Shown here in pieces: positions 7,921 to 16,384 of a DNA stretch of 64,000 nt; the stretch's first letter is position 1, and each line of letters begins with the position of its first letter. This DNA comes from Xylophilus sp. ASV27 (GTDB lineage: Bacteria; Pseudomonadota; Gammaproteobacteria; Burkholderiales; Burkholderiaceae_C): NCBI RefSeq assembly GCF_016428875.1, contig NZ_JAELTO010000003.1, forward strand, positions 1 to 64,000, given 5' to 3'. The notes under the pieces were generated by a model, which searched no databases, was not told the origin of the DNA, and saw only the letters and a program-made list of their open reading frames with translations. The position numbers were made by a program, and so were the translations under genes.

Positions 7921-7949
7921 CGCGCTTTTCACCATCCCGAGGAATCTTC

Positions 7950-8633
7950 ATGCCCAACATCACGATCGACACTCCCGACGGCTTCGCGCTGCCCGCCCTG
8001 CATCTGCCCAGCACCCAGGGCGCCGGCCGCCCGCTGGTGCTGATCCAGGAAATCTTCGGCATCAACGCCGCCATGCGCGAGGCGGCCCGGCACTGGGCCG
8101 GGCTTGGCTTCGAAGTGCTGTGCCCCGACCTCTTCGCCCGCCAGCAGGCCGGCGTGGACCTGGACCCGACGCAGCCCGAGCAGTTCCAGGCCGGCATCGA
8201 CCTGATGCTGGCCATGGACCAGGACCGCGCGGTGCGCGACCTGGACGCGGCGCGCCAGTGGTTCGCCGACCGCGCGCCCGGCGCTCGCGTGGCGGCCCTG
8301 GGCTACTGCCTGGGTGGCCGGCTCGCGGTGAGGATGGCACTGGAGACTCCGGTGGCCGCCGCGGTGAGCTACTACGGCGTGGGCCTGGAGCAGTTGCTGC
8401 CGGCCGCACCGGCGGCCTCCGCGCCCTGCCTGCTGCACATCGCGGGCGAGGACGGCTTCGTCCCGCCCCCCGCGCGTGCCGCGATCCTGGCGGAGGTGGA
8501 GCGGCGGCCGGCCTTCACCGCCCATGTGTACGAAGGCTGCGACCACGCATTCGCACGCCCGCAGGGCGCGCACTATGACGCCGCGGCGGCAACGCTCGCG
8601 CAGTCCCGCACCCTGGCCTTCCTGCAGGCGTGA
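7950..8633 (+). CDS. Dienelactone hydrolase family protein
   Basis: This 227-residue alpha/beta hydrolase carries the dienelactone hydrolase triad: C120 in GYCLGG, D168 in GEDGFVPP and H199 in CDHAF, with E34 in LIQEIFG as the family's characteristic helper residue. Such enzymes open lactone or ester bonds in aromatic-compound breakdown. I start at ATG 7950, after a GAGGAA ribosome-binding site, rather than at the longer frame that overlaps the GntR gene. The stop overlaps the GTG start of the next gene by four bases. With the SDR and Bug genes it forms a likely small catabolic operon. Confidence 0.85.
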   Translation: MPNITIDTPDGFALPALHLPSTQGAGRPLVLIQEIFGINAAMREAARHWAGLGFEVLCPDLFARQQAGVDLDPTQPEQFQAGIDLMLAMDQDRAVRDLDAARQWFADRAPGARVAALGYCLGGRLAVRMALETPVAAAVSYYGVGLEQLLPAAPAASAPCLLHIAGEDGFVPPPARAAILAEVERRPAFTAHVYEGCDHAFARPQGAHYDAAAATLAQSRTLAFLQA

Positions 8634-9427
8634 GCCCCACCGCCGCCGCCGGCACCATGCAGCTTCCGTCCGACATGGCGCAGTTCCAGGACAAGCGCGT
8701 AGTGGTGACCGGCGCCGCGCGCGGCATCGGCCGGGCGGTGGCCGAACGCTTCGCCCGGCTCGGCGCGCGCGTCGCGCTGCTCGACAGCGACGAGGCCGCG
8801 CTGCAGGCGCTGTGCACCGACTGGGCTGCGCACGGATGGGCCATCCGCCCGGAAACAGTGGATGTCTCCCAGGCCGACGCGCTGCAGCAGGCGGCGGACC
8901 GGCTGGCCCGCGAGGACGGCCCGTGCGACGTGCTGGTCAGCAACGCGGGCATCCTGCGGCGCGGCCGCATCGACGACGCCGACGCGCTGGCCGACTGGCG
9001 CCGCACGCTGGGCGTGAACCTGGACGGCTGCTTCTTCGCCGCACGCGCGTTCGCGGCGCAGTTGCGGCAGACCGGCGGCTGCATCGTCAACGTGGCGTCC
9101 ATCCATGCGCTGGTGGCGGTGCGCAACTCGGCCGCCTACACCGCCTCGAAAGGCGGCGTGAAGCAATTGACGCAGGCACTGGCGCTGGAGCTTGGCGAGG
9201 CCGGCGTGCGGGTGAATGCCGTAGCCCCCGGCCTGACCGATACCGACATGACGCAGGGCACGCGCGAAGACCCGCAGGCGCTCGCCTCCTTCCTGCGCCG
9301 GGTCCCGCTGCAGCGCGCCACCCGGGTCGGCGACGTGGCCGACGCGGTGCAGTTCCTGGCATCGGGCATGGCAGCCTGCATCACCGGCGTGACGCTGCCG
9401 GTGGACGGCGGCTACTGCGCGACCTGA
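8630..9427 (+). CDS. Short-chain dehydrogenase/reductase (SDR)
   Basis: This 265-residue classical SDR has the NAD(P)-binding loop TGAARGIG (27-34), NAG (105-107), catalytic S157 (VAS), and YxxxK as Y170 and K174 with SKGG context, and ends with a GVTLPVDGGY segment near the C-terminus. D52 after the second strand suggests NAD preference. The GTG at 8630 overlaps the hydrolase stop in a GTGA junction; an internal ATG at 8657 is an alternative start. It probably oxidises an alcohol intermediate in the same pathway as the hydrolase. Confidence 0.85.
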   Translation: MSPTAAAGTMQLPSDMAQFQDKRVVVTGAARGIGRAVAERFARLGARVALLDSDEAALQALCTDWAAHGWAIRPETVDVSQADALQQAADRLAREDGPCDVLVSNAGILRRGRIDDADALADWRRTLGVNLDGCFFAARAFAAQLRQTGGCIVNVASIHALVAVRNSAAYTASKGGVKQLTQALALELGEAGVRVNAVAPGLTDTDMTQGTREDPQALASFLRRVPLQRATRVGDVADAVQFLASGMAACITGVTLPVDGGYCAT

Positions 9428-9560
9428 GCCACGACCGAGAGATTCCGATATCCATGGACGCCACGCCCGCCGCGCTGCATGTCCCATGGCAGGCGCCCCC
9501 GTCCACCGGCCGAGGCGCCGCGAGCCGCATTTCCTTCAACGACGCTCCCAGGAGTCCCGC

Positions 9561-10550
9561 ATGATCCGCCGCCGCCACCTCGTCCATGCCACCGCCGCCG
9601 CCACCCTGGCGGGCGCCTTCGCCCCGCTCGCGGCCTGGAGCCAGAAGCTCGCCAGGACCAGTGTGGTCGTGGGCTTTGCTCCTGGCGGCACCACCGACGT
9701 GGTGGGCCGCCGCATCGCCGACAAGCTGGGAGCGACCGGCTTTGCCGATGCCGCCATCGTGGACAACCGCTCCGGCGCCGGTGGGCAGATCGCCTGCAGC
9801 TTCGTGAAGAATGCGCCGCCCGACGGCTCCGCGCTGCTCTGCACGCCCTACTCGTGCATGGTGATCTTTCCGTACGTCTACAAGAAGCTGCCCTACGACC
9901 CGGCGGCCGATTTCGTGCCGGTGTCCATCGCCGCCAGCACGACGCAGGCCATGGCCGTGGGCCCCATGGTGCCGCCCAGCGTGAAGACCGTGACCGACTA
10001 CCTCGCCTGGGTCAAGGCCAATCCCCAGAACACCGGCTATGGCTCGCCTGCGCCCGGCTCGACCTCGCACTTCCTGGGTGCGCTGCTCGGCCTGGAAAGC
10101 GGCCTGCCGCTGGTGCAGGTGCCCTACCGCGGCGCTGCACCGGGCATCGCCGACCTGATCGCGGGCCAGATCCCGGTCATGTTCACCACCACCGGGGACC
10201 TGCTGCCCCAGCTGCGCGCCGGCAAGCTCCGGCTGCTGGCCACCTCGGGCCGCAGCCGCTCGCCCTTCGCTCCCGAGGTGCCGACGTTTGCCGAGCAGGG
10301 CTTCGGCAGGCTGCTGTCGGAGGAGTGGTTCGGCTTCTATGCGCCGGCCCACACCCCGCCGGCCGTGGTGAAGGCGGCCAACGCCGCCGTTCTGGCGGCG
10401 GTGCAGGACAAGGCGGTGGTGGACGCGCTGGCGACCATGGGCCTGACGGCCGTGGGATCGACGCCGGAGGCGATGGCCGAGTCGCAGCGGGCCGAATCCG
10501 AGCGCTGGGGCCCGCTGGTGAAGAAGATCGGCTTCACCGCCGACTCCTGA
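9561..10550 (+). CDS. Bug-family periplasmic solute-binding receptor (tripartite tricarboxylate type)
   Basis: This 329-residue secreted binding protein has an N-terminal signal (RRRHLVHATAAATLAGAFAPLAAWS), then the Bug fold: VVVGFAPGGTTDVVGRR, IVDNRSGAGGQIA, VPYRGAAPGIADLIAGQIPVMF and LRLLATSG. The ATG at 9561 follows an AGGAG site; a longer frame upstream has no signal peptide at its start. Bug proteins bind carboxylates or aromatic acids in the periplasm. No membrane components (TctA or TctB) are in the window, so it is an orphan receptor. It ends the GntR-linked operon and converges on another Bug gene. Confidence 0.9.
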   Translation: MIRRRHLVHATAAATLAGAFAPLAAWSQKLARTSVVVGFAPGGTTDVVGRRIADKLGATGFADAAIVDNRSGAGGQIACSFVKNAPPDGSALLCTPYSCMVIFPYVYKKLPYDPAADFVPVSIAASTTQAMAVGPMVPPSVKTVTDYLAWVKANPQNTGYGSPAPGSTSHFLGALLGLESGLPLVQVPYRGAAPGIADLIAGQIPVMFTTTGDLLPQLRAGKLRLLATSGRSRSPFAPEVPTFAEQGFGRLLSEEWFGFYAPAHTPPAVVKAANAAVLAAVQDKAVVDALATMGLTAVGSTPEAMAESQRAESERWGPLVKKIGFTADS

Positions 10551-10563
10551 AGGCGGATGCCTG

Positions 10564-10578
10564 CCCGGCTCAGCCGGG
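10564..10578. terminator. Short stem-loop between convergent Bug genes
   Basis: CCCGGC, TCA and GCCGGG form a perfect 6-bp stem with a 3-base loop. The loop TCA is the stop codon of the minus-strand Bug gene. A short TTT follows on the plus strand. It could act as a weak terminator for the plus-strand operon. Confidence 0.45.
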
Positions 10579-11553
10579 TTTGGCCAGGCCCAGCTTCTCC
10601 ACCAGCGCCTTCTCGCGCGTGAAGGTGTCCTGCGCAAAGCGGGCGTAGTCCTCCGACGACATGTAGTTGGGCAGCATGTCGTAGCGGTTGAGGACCTGCA
10701 CGTAGGCCGGGTCTTCCATGGCGGTCTTGAAGGCCGCGTGCAGCCTCTTCACCACGTCGGGCGGCGTGCCGCGCGGCGCGCCGATGCCGAAGGGCGAGTT
10801 CTGCACCACGTCCAGCCCCAGCTCCTTGAGGGTAGGCGCATCCGGGAACTTGGCCAGCCGCTGCTCGCCCCAGGTGTTGAGCACGCGCAGCTTGCCCGCC
10901 TCAACCTGCGGCGCAAAGCCGGTGGAGTCGGCCGCTGCCATGACATGGCCGCCCACCACGGCCTGCATCAGGTCGGCGCTGCCCTTGTAGGGCACGTGGT
11001 TGAGCTGGATGCCCAGCTTCTGCGCCACCAGCTCGGTGGTCAGGTGCGGGCTGGTCATGGTGCCGGTGGACCCGTAGCTCAGCCGGCCCGGATTGGCGCG
11101 CGCGTAGGCGACGAAGTCGTTCCAGTTCCTGATCGGGCCGTCGGCCGGCACCACGATGCCGAAGGCATAGCCGGTGACGTTGATCACGTAGTGGATGTCC
11201 TTCACCGGGTCCCAGTTGATCCTGGTGGTGTAGGGCAGGCGGAACACGCCGAGCGGTATCTGCGCCAGCGTGTAGCCATCGGCCGGCGCGGTCTGCAACT
11301 GCTGCGCCGGCAGCGTGCCGCCGGCACCAGGCTTGTTCTCGACGATGACCTGCTGGCCCAGTACCCGGGAGGCGTTCTCGGCCAGCTGGCGCATGGTGAT
11401 GTCGGTCGGGCCGCCGGCGGGGAAGGCGATGACCAGCCTGATCGGGCGGGTCGGGAACGCGGCGCTCGTCTGGGCCGGCGCGGCCGGGGCGATGGCCAGG
11501 GCGGCGGCGCCGAGAACGCCGGTGGCGCCCTGGAGCAACTGTCGACGGTGCAT
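10570..11553 (-). CDS. Bug-family periplasmic solute-binding receptor
   Basis: This 327-residue receptor has a secretion signal (MHRRQLLQGATGVLGAAALAI, cut near APA-QT). The Bug signature segments are IRLVIAFPAGGPTDITMR, VIVENKPGAGGTLPAQ, LSYGSTGTMTSPHL, VPYKGSADLMQAVVGGHVMAA and LRVLNTWG. I use ATG 11553, after AAGGAGTTCTCC, which gives a proper signal peptide. It lies immediately downstream of a LysR gene on the same strand and may share its transcript or be controlled by it. The ligand is unknown and no TctAB partner is encoded here. Confidence 0.9.
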   Translation of the reverse strand: MHRRQLLQGATGVLGAAALAIAPAAPAQTSAAFPTRPIRLVIAFPAGGPTDITMRQLAENASRVLGQQVIVENKPGAGGTLPAQQLQTAPADGYTLAQIPLGVFRLPYTTRINWDPVKDIHYVINVTGYAFGIVVPADGPIRNWNDFVAYARANPGRLSYGSTGTMTSPHLTTELVAQKLGIQLNHVPYKGSADLMQAVVGGHVMAAADSTGFAPQVEAGKLRVLNTWGEQRLAKFPDAPTLKELGLDVVQNSPFGIGAPRGTPPDVVKRLHAAFKTAMEDPAYVQVLNRYDMLPNYMSSEDYARFAQDTFTREKALVEKLGLAKPG

Positions 11554-11655
11554 GGAGAACTCCTTGGTCGTGGCACTAGGGCGTGTCATCCTCAATTGGA
11601 GGGTGGGCGCAGCGCACCGTCATCGGGACAAACGCTCGGTCGGCCCCTGTGCGCG

Positions 11656-12579
11656 CTACCCAGTCATGTTGCGGCTCGGCAGTGCCCAGTCGGGCGGCTG
11701 GCGCGACCATTCCTTGAGGAACTCCAGCAGGTGGCGCACTCGGGTCGGCATGTTGCGGCGAGTGGAGAACACGACGTTGATGTCCATCGCCTCCGGCTCG
11801 CAGCCGGGCAGCAACGCTTCCAGCGTGCCGGCACGCAGTTCCTCGGACACCATGTAGTAGGGATGCAGGGAGATGCCCGCGCCCAGCAGGGCCGCCTGCT
11901 TGAGCGCATCGCCGAGGTTGGAGCGCACCGTGCCGCGCACCCGGATCTCCTGCGGCGGATCGCCCCGGAACCGCCAGACCCCGTCGCCCGACTTCACCGT
12001 ATGCACCAGGCAATTGTGGCGCGCCAGATCGGCCGAGGTGGCGGGCCGGCCGCAGGTACGCAGGTACTGCGGCGCAGCGACCGCTACCTGCGGCGACCTC
12101 AGCAGCAATTGCGCGACGTAGCTGGCGTCCTGCAGTGAGGATGCGATGCGGATGGACAGGTCGAGCGCCTCGGCCACCAGATCGGATCGGCCGTCGTCGT
12201 GCACCACGGTGACCTCGATGTCGGGGTAGCGGTGCGTGAACTGCGCCATCAGGCGCATCAGGTGGTAGGCCCCGAACGAGGGCGGCGTACCAACCCGGAT
12301 CGCGCCGCGCGGCAGGTGCACCGCATCGCGCACTTCGCCTTCGATGGCTTCATAGCGTTCAAGCAGCTCACGCCCGGCCTCCATCACGCGCGAGCCAGCC
12401 TCGGTCAGCGCCACCTGCCTGCTACTGCGCTTGAGCAGTTGCGCACCCATCGACGCCTCCAGCCAGGCGACGTGCTTGGTGATGGTGGCCTTGGACAGCG
12501 AGAGCTGCGTGGCGGCGCGGACGAAGCTGCCGCAGCGGACGACTTCGGTGAAGACCTGGAGGCAGCGCAGACGGTCCAT
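11656..12579 (-). CDS. LysR-family transcriptional regulator
   Basis: This 307-residue regulator has an N-terminal helix-turn-helix (MDRLRCLQVFTEVVRCGSF, then SKATITKHVAWLEASMGAQLLKR) and a LysR effector domain. ATG 12579 gives the standard family start; a longer frame adds 32 unlike residues. It belongs to the branch with relaxed RSSRQVALTEAG spacing. It is divergent from the SnoaL-TauD-dehydrogenase-Bug-FAH operon and followed by a Bug gene. LysR proteins usually activate the divergent operon in response to a pathway metabolite, and that is the likely role here. Confidence 0.9.
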   Translation of the reverse strand: MDRLRCLQVFTEVVRCGSFVRAATQLSLSKATITKHVAWLEASMGAQLLKRSSRQVALTEAGSRVMEAGRELLERYEAIEGEVRDAVHLPRGAIRVGTPPSFGAYHLMRLMAQFTHRYPDIEVTVVHDDGRSDLVAEALDLSIRIASSLQDASYVAQLLLRSPQVAVAAPQYLRTCGRPATSADLARHNCLVHTVKSGDGVWRFRGDPPQEIRVRGTVRSNLGDALKQAALLGAGISLHPYYMVSEELRAGTLEALLPGCEPEAMDINVVFSTRRNMPTRVRHLLEFLKEWSRQPPDWALPSRNMTG

Positions 12580-12591
12580 GGCGGGCTTGAC

Positions 12592-12608
12592 GTTTCCGAT
12601 TTGGAAAC
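12592..12608. promoter_or_regulatory. Candidate LysR operator in the divergent promoter region
   Basis: GTTTCC and GGAAAC form a perfect 6-bp inverted repeat separated by five bases, 12 bases upstream of the LysR start codon. It lies in the 127-base region between the LysR gene and the operon beginning at 12707. LysR sites are usually dyads of this size with a T-N11-A pattern. The assignment is positional only. Confidence 0.4.
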
Positions 12609-12706
12609 CTCGGATTGTCGAACCCAGTGATCTAGAAGGCAATCGCGCTCTTAAACTTTTCGCCAGGCCTTTCATGCCAACCTGTGGCGGCCCAATTCAC
12701 CGAACC

Positions 12707-13141
12707 ATGCACGCCATCCCCACCTCCGTCGCCGCGCCGCTGCTGGCAGCACTGGGCCAGCAACTGCACCGCTTCTTCCGCCACCTGGACGAGCGGCGCT
12801 ATGACGAGTTGCTGCAGCTCTTCACCGAGGACTGCCGCTGGCTTCGGCAGGGACAGTGGCTGCAAGGCCGGCCCGCGGTGCGCCTTGCGCTGGAGGCCCG
12901 GGCGGCGGATATGGAGACCCGGCACGTGATGAGCAACGGATACGTGGCGGCGTGCGATGGCGACAGGGCCACGCTCGAGGCCTACATGACCGCCTACCGC
13001 TACCCGTTGGGCACGGTGCTACCGCAGGCCGCAGGGCCGCTGCGCATGAACCTCGCCACCACGGTGTTCCGCCTCGACCCCGGCCACGACTGGCGTATCG
13101 CCGAGCAGCGCCTGGTGCCGGCCGTCGCCTTTTCCGCATGA
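12707..13141 (+). CDS. SnoaL-like / NTF2-fold small protein
   Basis: This roughly 144-residue protein has the NTF2-like layout: a long N-terminal helix (LGQQLHRFFRHLDERRYDELLQL), FTEDCRWLRQGQWLQGRPAVRLALEAR, a central HVMSN segment and a C-terminal strand WRIAEQRL. Such folds act as small dehydratases, isomerases or hydroxylase subunits. ATG 12707 is used; an in-frame ATG at 12674 is possible and neither has a strong ribosome-binding site. It is the first gene of the operon running to 17175. The single NTF2 domain and missing partner leave its reaction unknown. Confidence 0.7.
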   Translation: MHAIPTSVAAPLLAALGQQLHRFFRHLDERRYDELLQLFTEDCRWLRQGQWLQGRPAVRLALEARAADMETRHVMSNGYVAACDGDRATLEAYMTAYRYPLGTVLPQAAGPLRMNLATTVFRLDPGHDWRIAEQRLVPAVAFSA

Positions 13142-13166
13142 ACTTCCCCTGCACAGGAGCCCTTTC

Positions 13167-14087
13167 ATGACCCTTCGCATCATTCCTTCCGGCGCCACGC
13201 TCGGCGCGTGCGTCGAAGGCCTCGACCTGGCGCAGCCCCTGTCCGACGAAGTCCTCGGCCAGTTGCTGCAAGCCCTCGGACAGTACGGCGTTCTGAGTTA
13301 CCCGCGCCAGCAGTTAACGCCCGCGCAATTGCGCGACTTCTCGCAACGTTTCGGCATGCTGGAGGTCAACGTCTCCGGTGCCTATCAGGAACCCGGCCTG
13401 CCCGAGGTGATGGTGCTCTCCAACATCGTCGAGAACGGCAAGCCCATCGGGCTGTCCGACGCCGGCCAGGACTGGCATACCGACATGTCGTACAGCCGCA
13501 TGATCGCCTTCACCAACGTGCTCCATGGCATACGAATTCCGCACCGCGACGGCCAGCCGCTGGGCAACACCGCGTTCTGCAACATGCACGCGGCCTACGA
13601 GGGCCTGCCGCCGCAGATGCGGCAAGAGCTGGAGGGCATGACGGTGCTGCACGACTTCGACAAGTTCTGGGAAATGATGCGCCGCGAGCGCGGCAGCACC
13701 CGTCCGCCGCTCACCGCCGCCCAGCGCGCCGCCAAGCCGCCCGTGTCGCATCCGATCTTCTTGCTGCATCCGATCACCGGGCGGCGGGTGCTCTACTGCA
13801 ACCCGGGCTATGCGGTCCGCATCAACGAGATGAGTGAGCGCGAAAGCCAGCAGACGCTGGACTTCCTGTTCGCGCACCAGACCCGGCCGGAATACCGCTA
13901 CGCCCACCGCTGGCAAACCGGGGACGTATTGATGTGGGACAACATGGGCACCATCCACAACGCCATTCCCGACTACCGGCCCGACGAGCCGCGCCTGATC
14001 AAGCGCTGCCAGGTGATGGCGACCCGCTTCTTCCACGACGATGGCACGCCGCGCAACGCCGCCCGCCCCGAGACCGAGACGGCGTGA
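13167..14087 (+). CDS. TauD/TfdA-family Fe(II)/2-oxoglutarate dioxygenase
   Basis: This 306-residue enzyme has the facial triad H104 and D106 (DWHTDMSY) and distal H264 (MWDNMGTIHNA), with R280 positioned to bind 2-oxoglutarate. These residues are intact, so it should be active. The family hydroxylates sulfonates, aryl-oxyalkanoates and other carboxylates, often with cleavage. Its place before a 2-hydroxy acid dehydrogenase and an FAH-type hydrolase suggests a first oxidation step on an organic acid imported with the Bug receptor. The stop overlaps the next GTG start. Confidence 0.85.
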   Translation: MTLRIIPSGATLGACVEGLDLAQPLSDEVLGQLLQALGQYGVLSYPRQQLTPAQLRDFSQRFGMLEVNVSGAYQEPGLPEVMVLSNIVENGKPIGLSDAGQDWHTDMSYSRMIAFTNVLHGIRIPHRDGQPLGNTAFCNMHAAYEGLPPQMRQELEGMTVLHDFDKFWEMMRRERGSTRPPLTAAQRAAKPPVSHPIFLLHPITGRRVLYCNPGYAVRINEMSERESQQTLDFLFAHQTRPEYRYAHRWQTGDVLMWDNMGTIHNAIPDYRPDEPRLIKRCQVMATRFFHDDGTPRNAARPETETA

Positions 14088-15343
14088 AAACCGACCCGCC
14101 AGTACCGCGCGATGCAGCGGGCTGCTACTCCATCGAGGATCTGCGCCGCCTGGCGCGACGGCGGCTGCCCCGCGCGGTGTTCGACTTCTACGACGGCGGC
14201 GCCGAGGACGAAACCACGCTCGCCGAGAACCGCAGCGCCTATGAGCGCTGGCGCCTGTCGCCGCGTGTGCTGGTGGACGTGGCCGAGGCTTCGACCGACT
14301 GCACACTGCTCGGTGCTCCGGCCGGCATGCCTGCGGCCATCGCGCCCACCGGCGCCGCGGGATTCGGCTGGCGCACGGCCGACCTGGCGCTGGCGCGCGC
14401 GGCAGCGCAGCAGGGTATCCCTTACACCCTGTCGAGCAGCGCCACCACCGCCATAGAAACCATCGCGAACGAAGCCCCGGGGCGCCACTGGTTCCAGGCC
14501 TACGTGCTGCGCAACCAGGACTTCTTCTGGCAGTTGATCGCCCGTGCCCGTGCCGCCGACTACGAGGCGTTGGTCATCACCGTGGACCTTCCGGTGGGCG
14601 GCAAGCGCGAGCGCGACCTGCACAACCATTTCTCGATCCCGTTCCGATTCTCGGCACGCAATCTGCGCGACTTCGCATCCCGGCCGCGCTGGGCGCTCGA
14701 GATGCTGCTGCGCGGCATGCCGGTGATGGAGAACCTGCGCGGCCTGGAGACTACGGCTACCAGCGCCACCGGTATCGCCTCGTCGGTCGGCCGCAGTTAC
14801 GACCCGGCCTTCGACTGGGCGCGCATGGCCGAGGTGCGCGGGCGTTGGCCGCGCAAGCTCATCGTCAAGGGCGTAAGCCGCGGCGACGACGCGCGCAGAC
14901 TGGCTGCGATGGGTGCAGACGCCATCGTGGTGTCCAACCACGGAGGCCGCCAGCTCGACGGCGCCGTGTCCAGCCTCAGGGCTTTGCCCGAAGTCCTGGC
15001 CGCCACCGGCGGACGCATACCGGTGCTGGTCGACGGCGGCATCCGCCGCGGCGGCGACATTGCCAAGGCACTGGCCCTGGGCGCGCACGGCGTGCTGCTG
15101 GGCCGCGCCACCCTGTTCGGTGCGGTCGCCGCAGGCGATGCCGGCGCGCAGCGCGCCCTGCACATCCTGCATGACGAATTGCTGCGCACCCTGCGGCTGT
15201 GCGGCGCGGCGCGGGTGGACGCGCTCGGCGCCGACCTGCTGCGGCCATGCGACGACGGGTGCGCCTGGCCCTTGCCCACAGCGACGGCGCAGGCAAGGCC
15301 GGACGCGGTCGCCGCACTCCCTGCCGCTGCTGCGCACGCCTGA
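14084..15343 (+). CDS. FMN-dependent L-2-hydroxy acid dehydrogenase/oxidase
   Basis: This 419-residue protein of the lactate/mandelate dehydrogenase-glycolate oxidase family has FDFYDGGAEDE with the active-site Y36, IVKGV with K262, SNHGGRQLDG (284-293, catalytic His 286 and Arg 289) and the FMN phosphate site DGGIRRGGD (317-325). Length and motifs are complete, with a slightly long C-terminal tail. It oxidises a 2-hydroxy acid to a 2-oxo acid. The GTG start at 14084 overlaps the dioxygenase stop (GTGA), indicating translational coupling. The substrate is unknown. Confidence 0.9.
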   Translation: MKTDPPVPRDAAGCYSIEDLRRLARRRLPRAVFDFYDGGAEDETTLAENRSAYERWRLSPRVLVDVAEASTDCTLLGAPAGMPAAIAPTGAAGFGWRTADLALARAAAQQGIPYTLSSSATTAIETIANEAPGRHWFQAYVLRNQDFFWQLIARARAADYEALVITVDLPVGGKRERDLHNHFSIPFRFSARNLRDFASRPRWALEMLLRGMPVMENLRGLETTATSATGIASSVGRSYDPAFDWARMAEVRGRWPRKLIVKGVSRGDDARRLAAMGADAIVVSNHGGRQLDGAVSSLRALPEVLAATGGRIPVLVDGGIRRGGDIAKALALGAHGVLLGRATLFGAVAAGDAGAQRALHILHDELLRTLRLCGAARVDALGADLLRPCDDGCAWPLPTATAQARPDAVAALPAAAAHA

Positions 15344-15379
15344 GACGCCCTCCCCCACCATCCCATCGAAGGAAACACC

Positions 15380-16384
15380 ATGACGAGACAACACCCCATC
15401 CGCCGCCGAATCCTGCGACGGGCCGCGCTCTGCGCCTCCATGCTGCTGGGCATCGCCCTGCTGCCGGCCCAAGCGCAGAGCGACTTTCCCAACAAGCCGA
15501 TCCACCTGGTCGTCGGCTACAGCGCCGGAGGACCCACAGACGTGCTGGCCCGCGTGCTGGGCCAGGAAATCGCCATCGCCCTCGGCCAGCCGGTGGTGGT
15601 GGACAACAAGCCCGGCGTCAACGGCAACATCGCCACGGAGTTCGTCCAGCGCGCCGCGCCTGACGGCTATACGCTGCTCGTCAACACGCTCTCGCACAAC
15701 GTCAACCCGCTGCTGCAGCCCGAGCGCATCAAATACGACCCGATCAAGGATTTCGCGCCCATCGCCCAGGTCGCGGTGCTGCCGCAACTGATCGTGGTCG
15801 CGGACGACTCACCCTACAAGACGCTCGGCGACCTGGTGAAGAAAGCGCAGAGCAAGCCTGAGGCGGTGAGCTACGGCACCGCCGGCATCGGAGGTTCTGC
15901 GCACCTGGCCGCGGCCCTGCTGGAGCAGCGGACCAGGACCCGCATGAACCACATTCCGTTCAAGGGCAACGGGCCAGCGCTGACCGAGGTGATGTCGGGC
16001 CGCGTCGACTTCATGTTCTTCCCGATGATCGGCGTCGCCGACTACGTGACCAGCGGCCGGCTGCGCATCCTGGCGGCCACCACGGCGCAGCGACACCCCG
16101 ACTACCCGAACGTTCCCACCACGGCGGAGCTCGGCTACCCCGGCTTCGAGGACTATGCGCAGCCCATCGGCTTCATCGCGCCCGCCGGCATGCCTGCGCC
16201 GATCGCCACGAAGATCGATAAGGCCATCGCCGCCGCGCTGGCCCAGCCGGGAACGCAGGCGCGGCTCAAGTCGCTGGGCGCCGACGTGAAGCACCGCGGC
16301 CCGACCGAATACCGGGAATGGCTGACCCAGGACCGCGAGCGCTGGGCGCAGCTGATCCGCAGCGCCAACATCAAGGCCGAATGA
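15380..16384 (+). CDS. Bug-family periplasmic solute-binding receptor
   Basis: This 334-residue binding protein begins with a signal peptide (RRAALCASMLLGIALLPAQAQS) and shows the Bug core: IHLVVGYSAGGPTDVLARVLG, VVVDNKPGVNGNIA, VSYGTAGIGGSAHLA, IPFKGNGPALTEVMSGRVDFM and LRILAATT. It follows the dehydrogenase after 36 bases and an AAGGAAAC ribosome-binding site, and its stop overlaps the FAH start by four bases. It likely captures the operon's substrate. No TctAB membrane genes are present. Confidence 0.9.
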   Translation: MTRQHPIRRRILRRAALCASMLLGIALLPAQAQSDFPNKPIHLVVGYSAGGPTDVLARVLGQEIAIALGQPVVVDNKPGVNGNIATEFVQRAAPDGYTLLVNTLSHNVNPLLQPERIKYDPIKDFAPIAQVAVLPQLIVVADDSPYKTLGDLVKKAQSKPEAVSYGTAGIGGSAHLAAALLEQRTRTRMNHIPFKGNGPALTEVMSGRVDFMFFPMIGVADYVTSGRLRILAATTAQRHPDYPNVPTTAELGYPGFEDYAQPIGFIAPAGMPAPIATKIDKAIAAALAQPGTQARLKSLGADVKHRGPTEYREWLTQDRERWAQLIRSANIKAE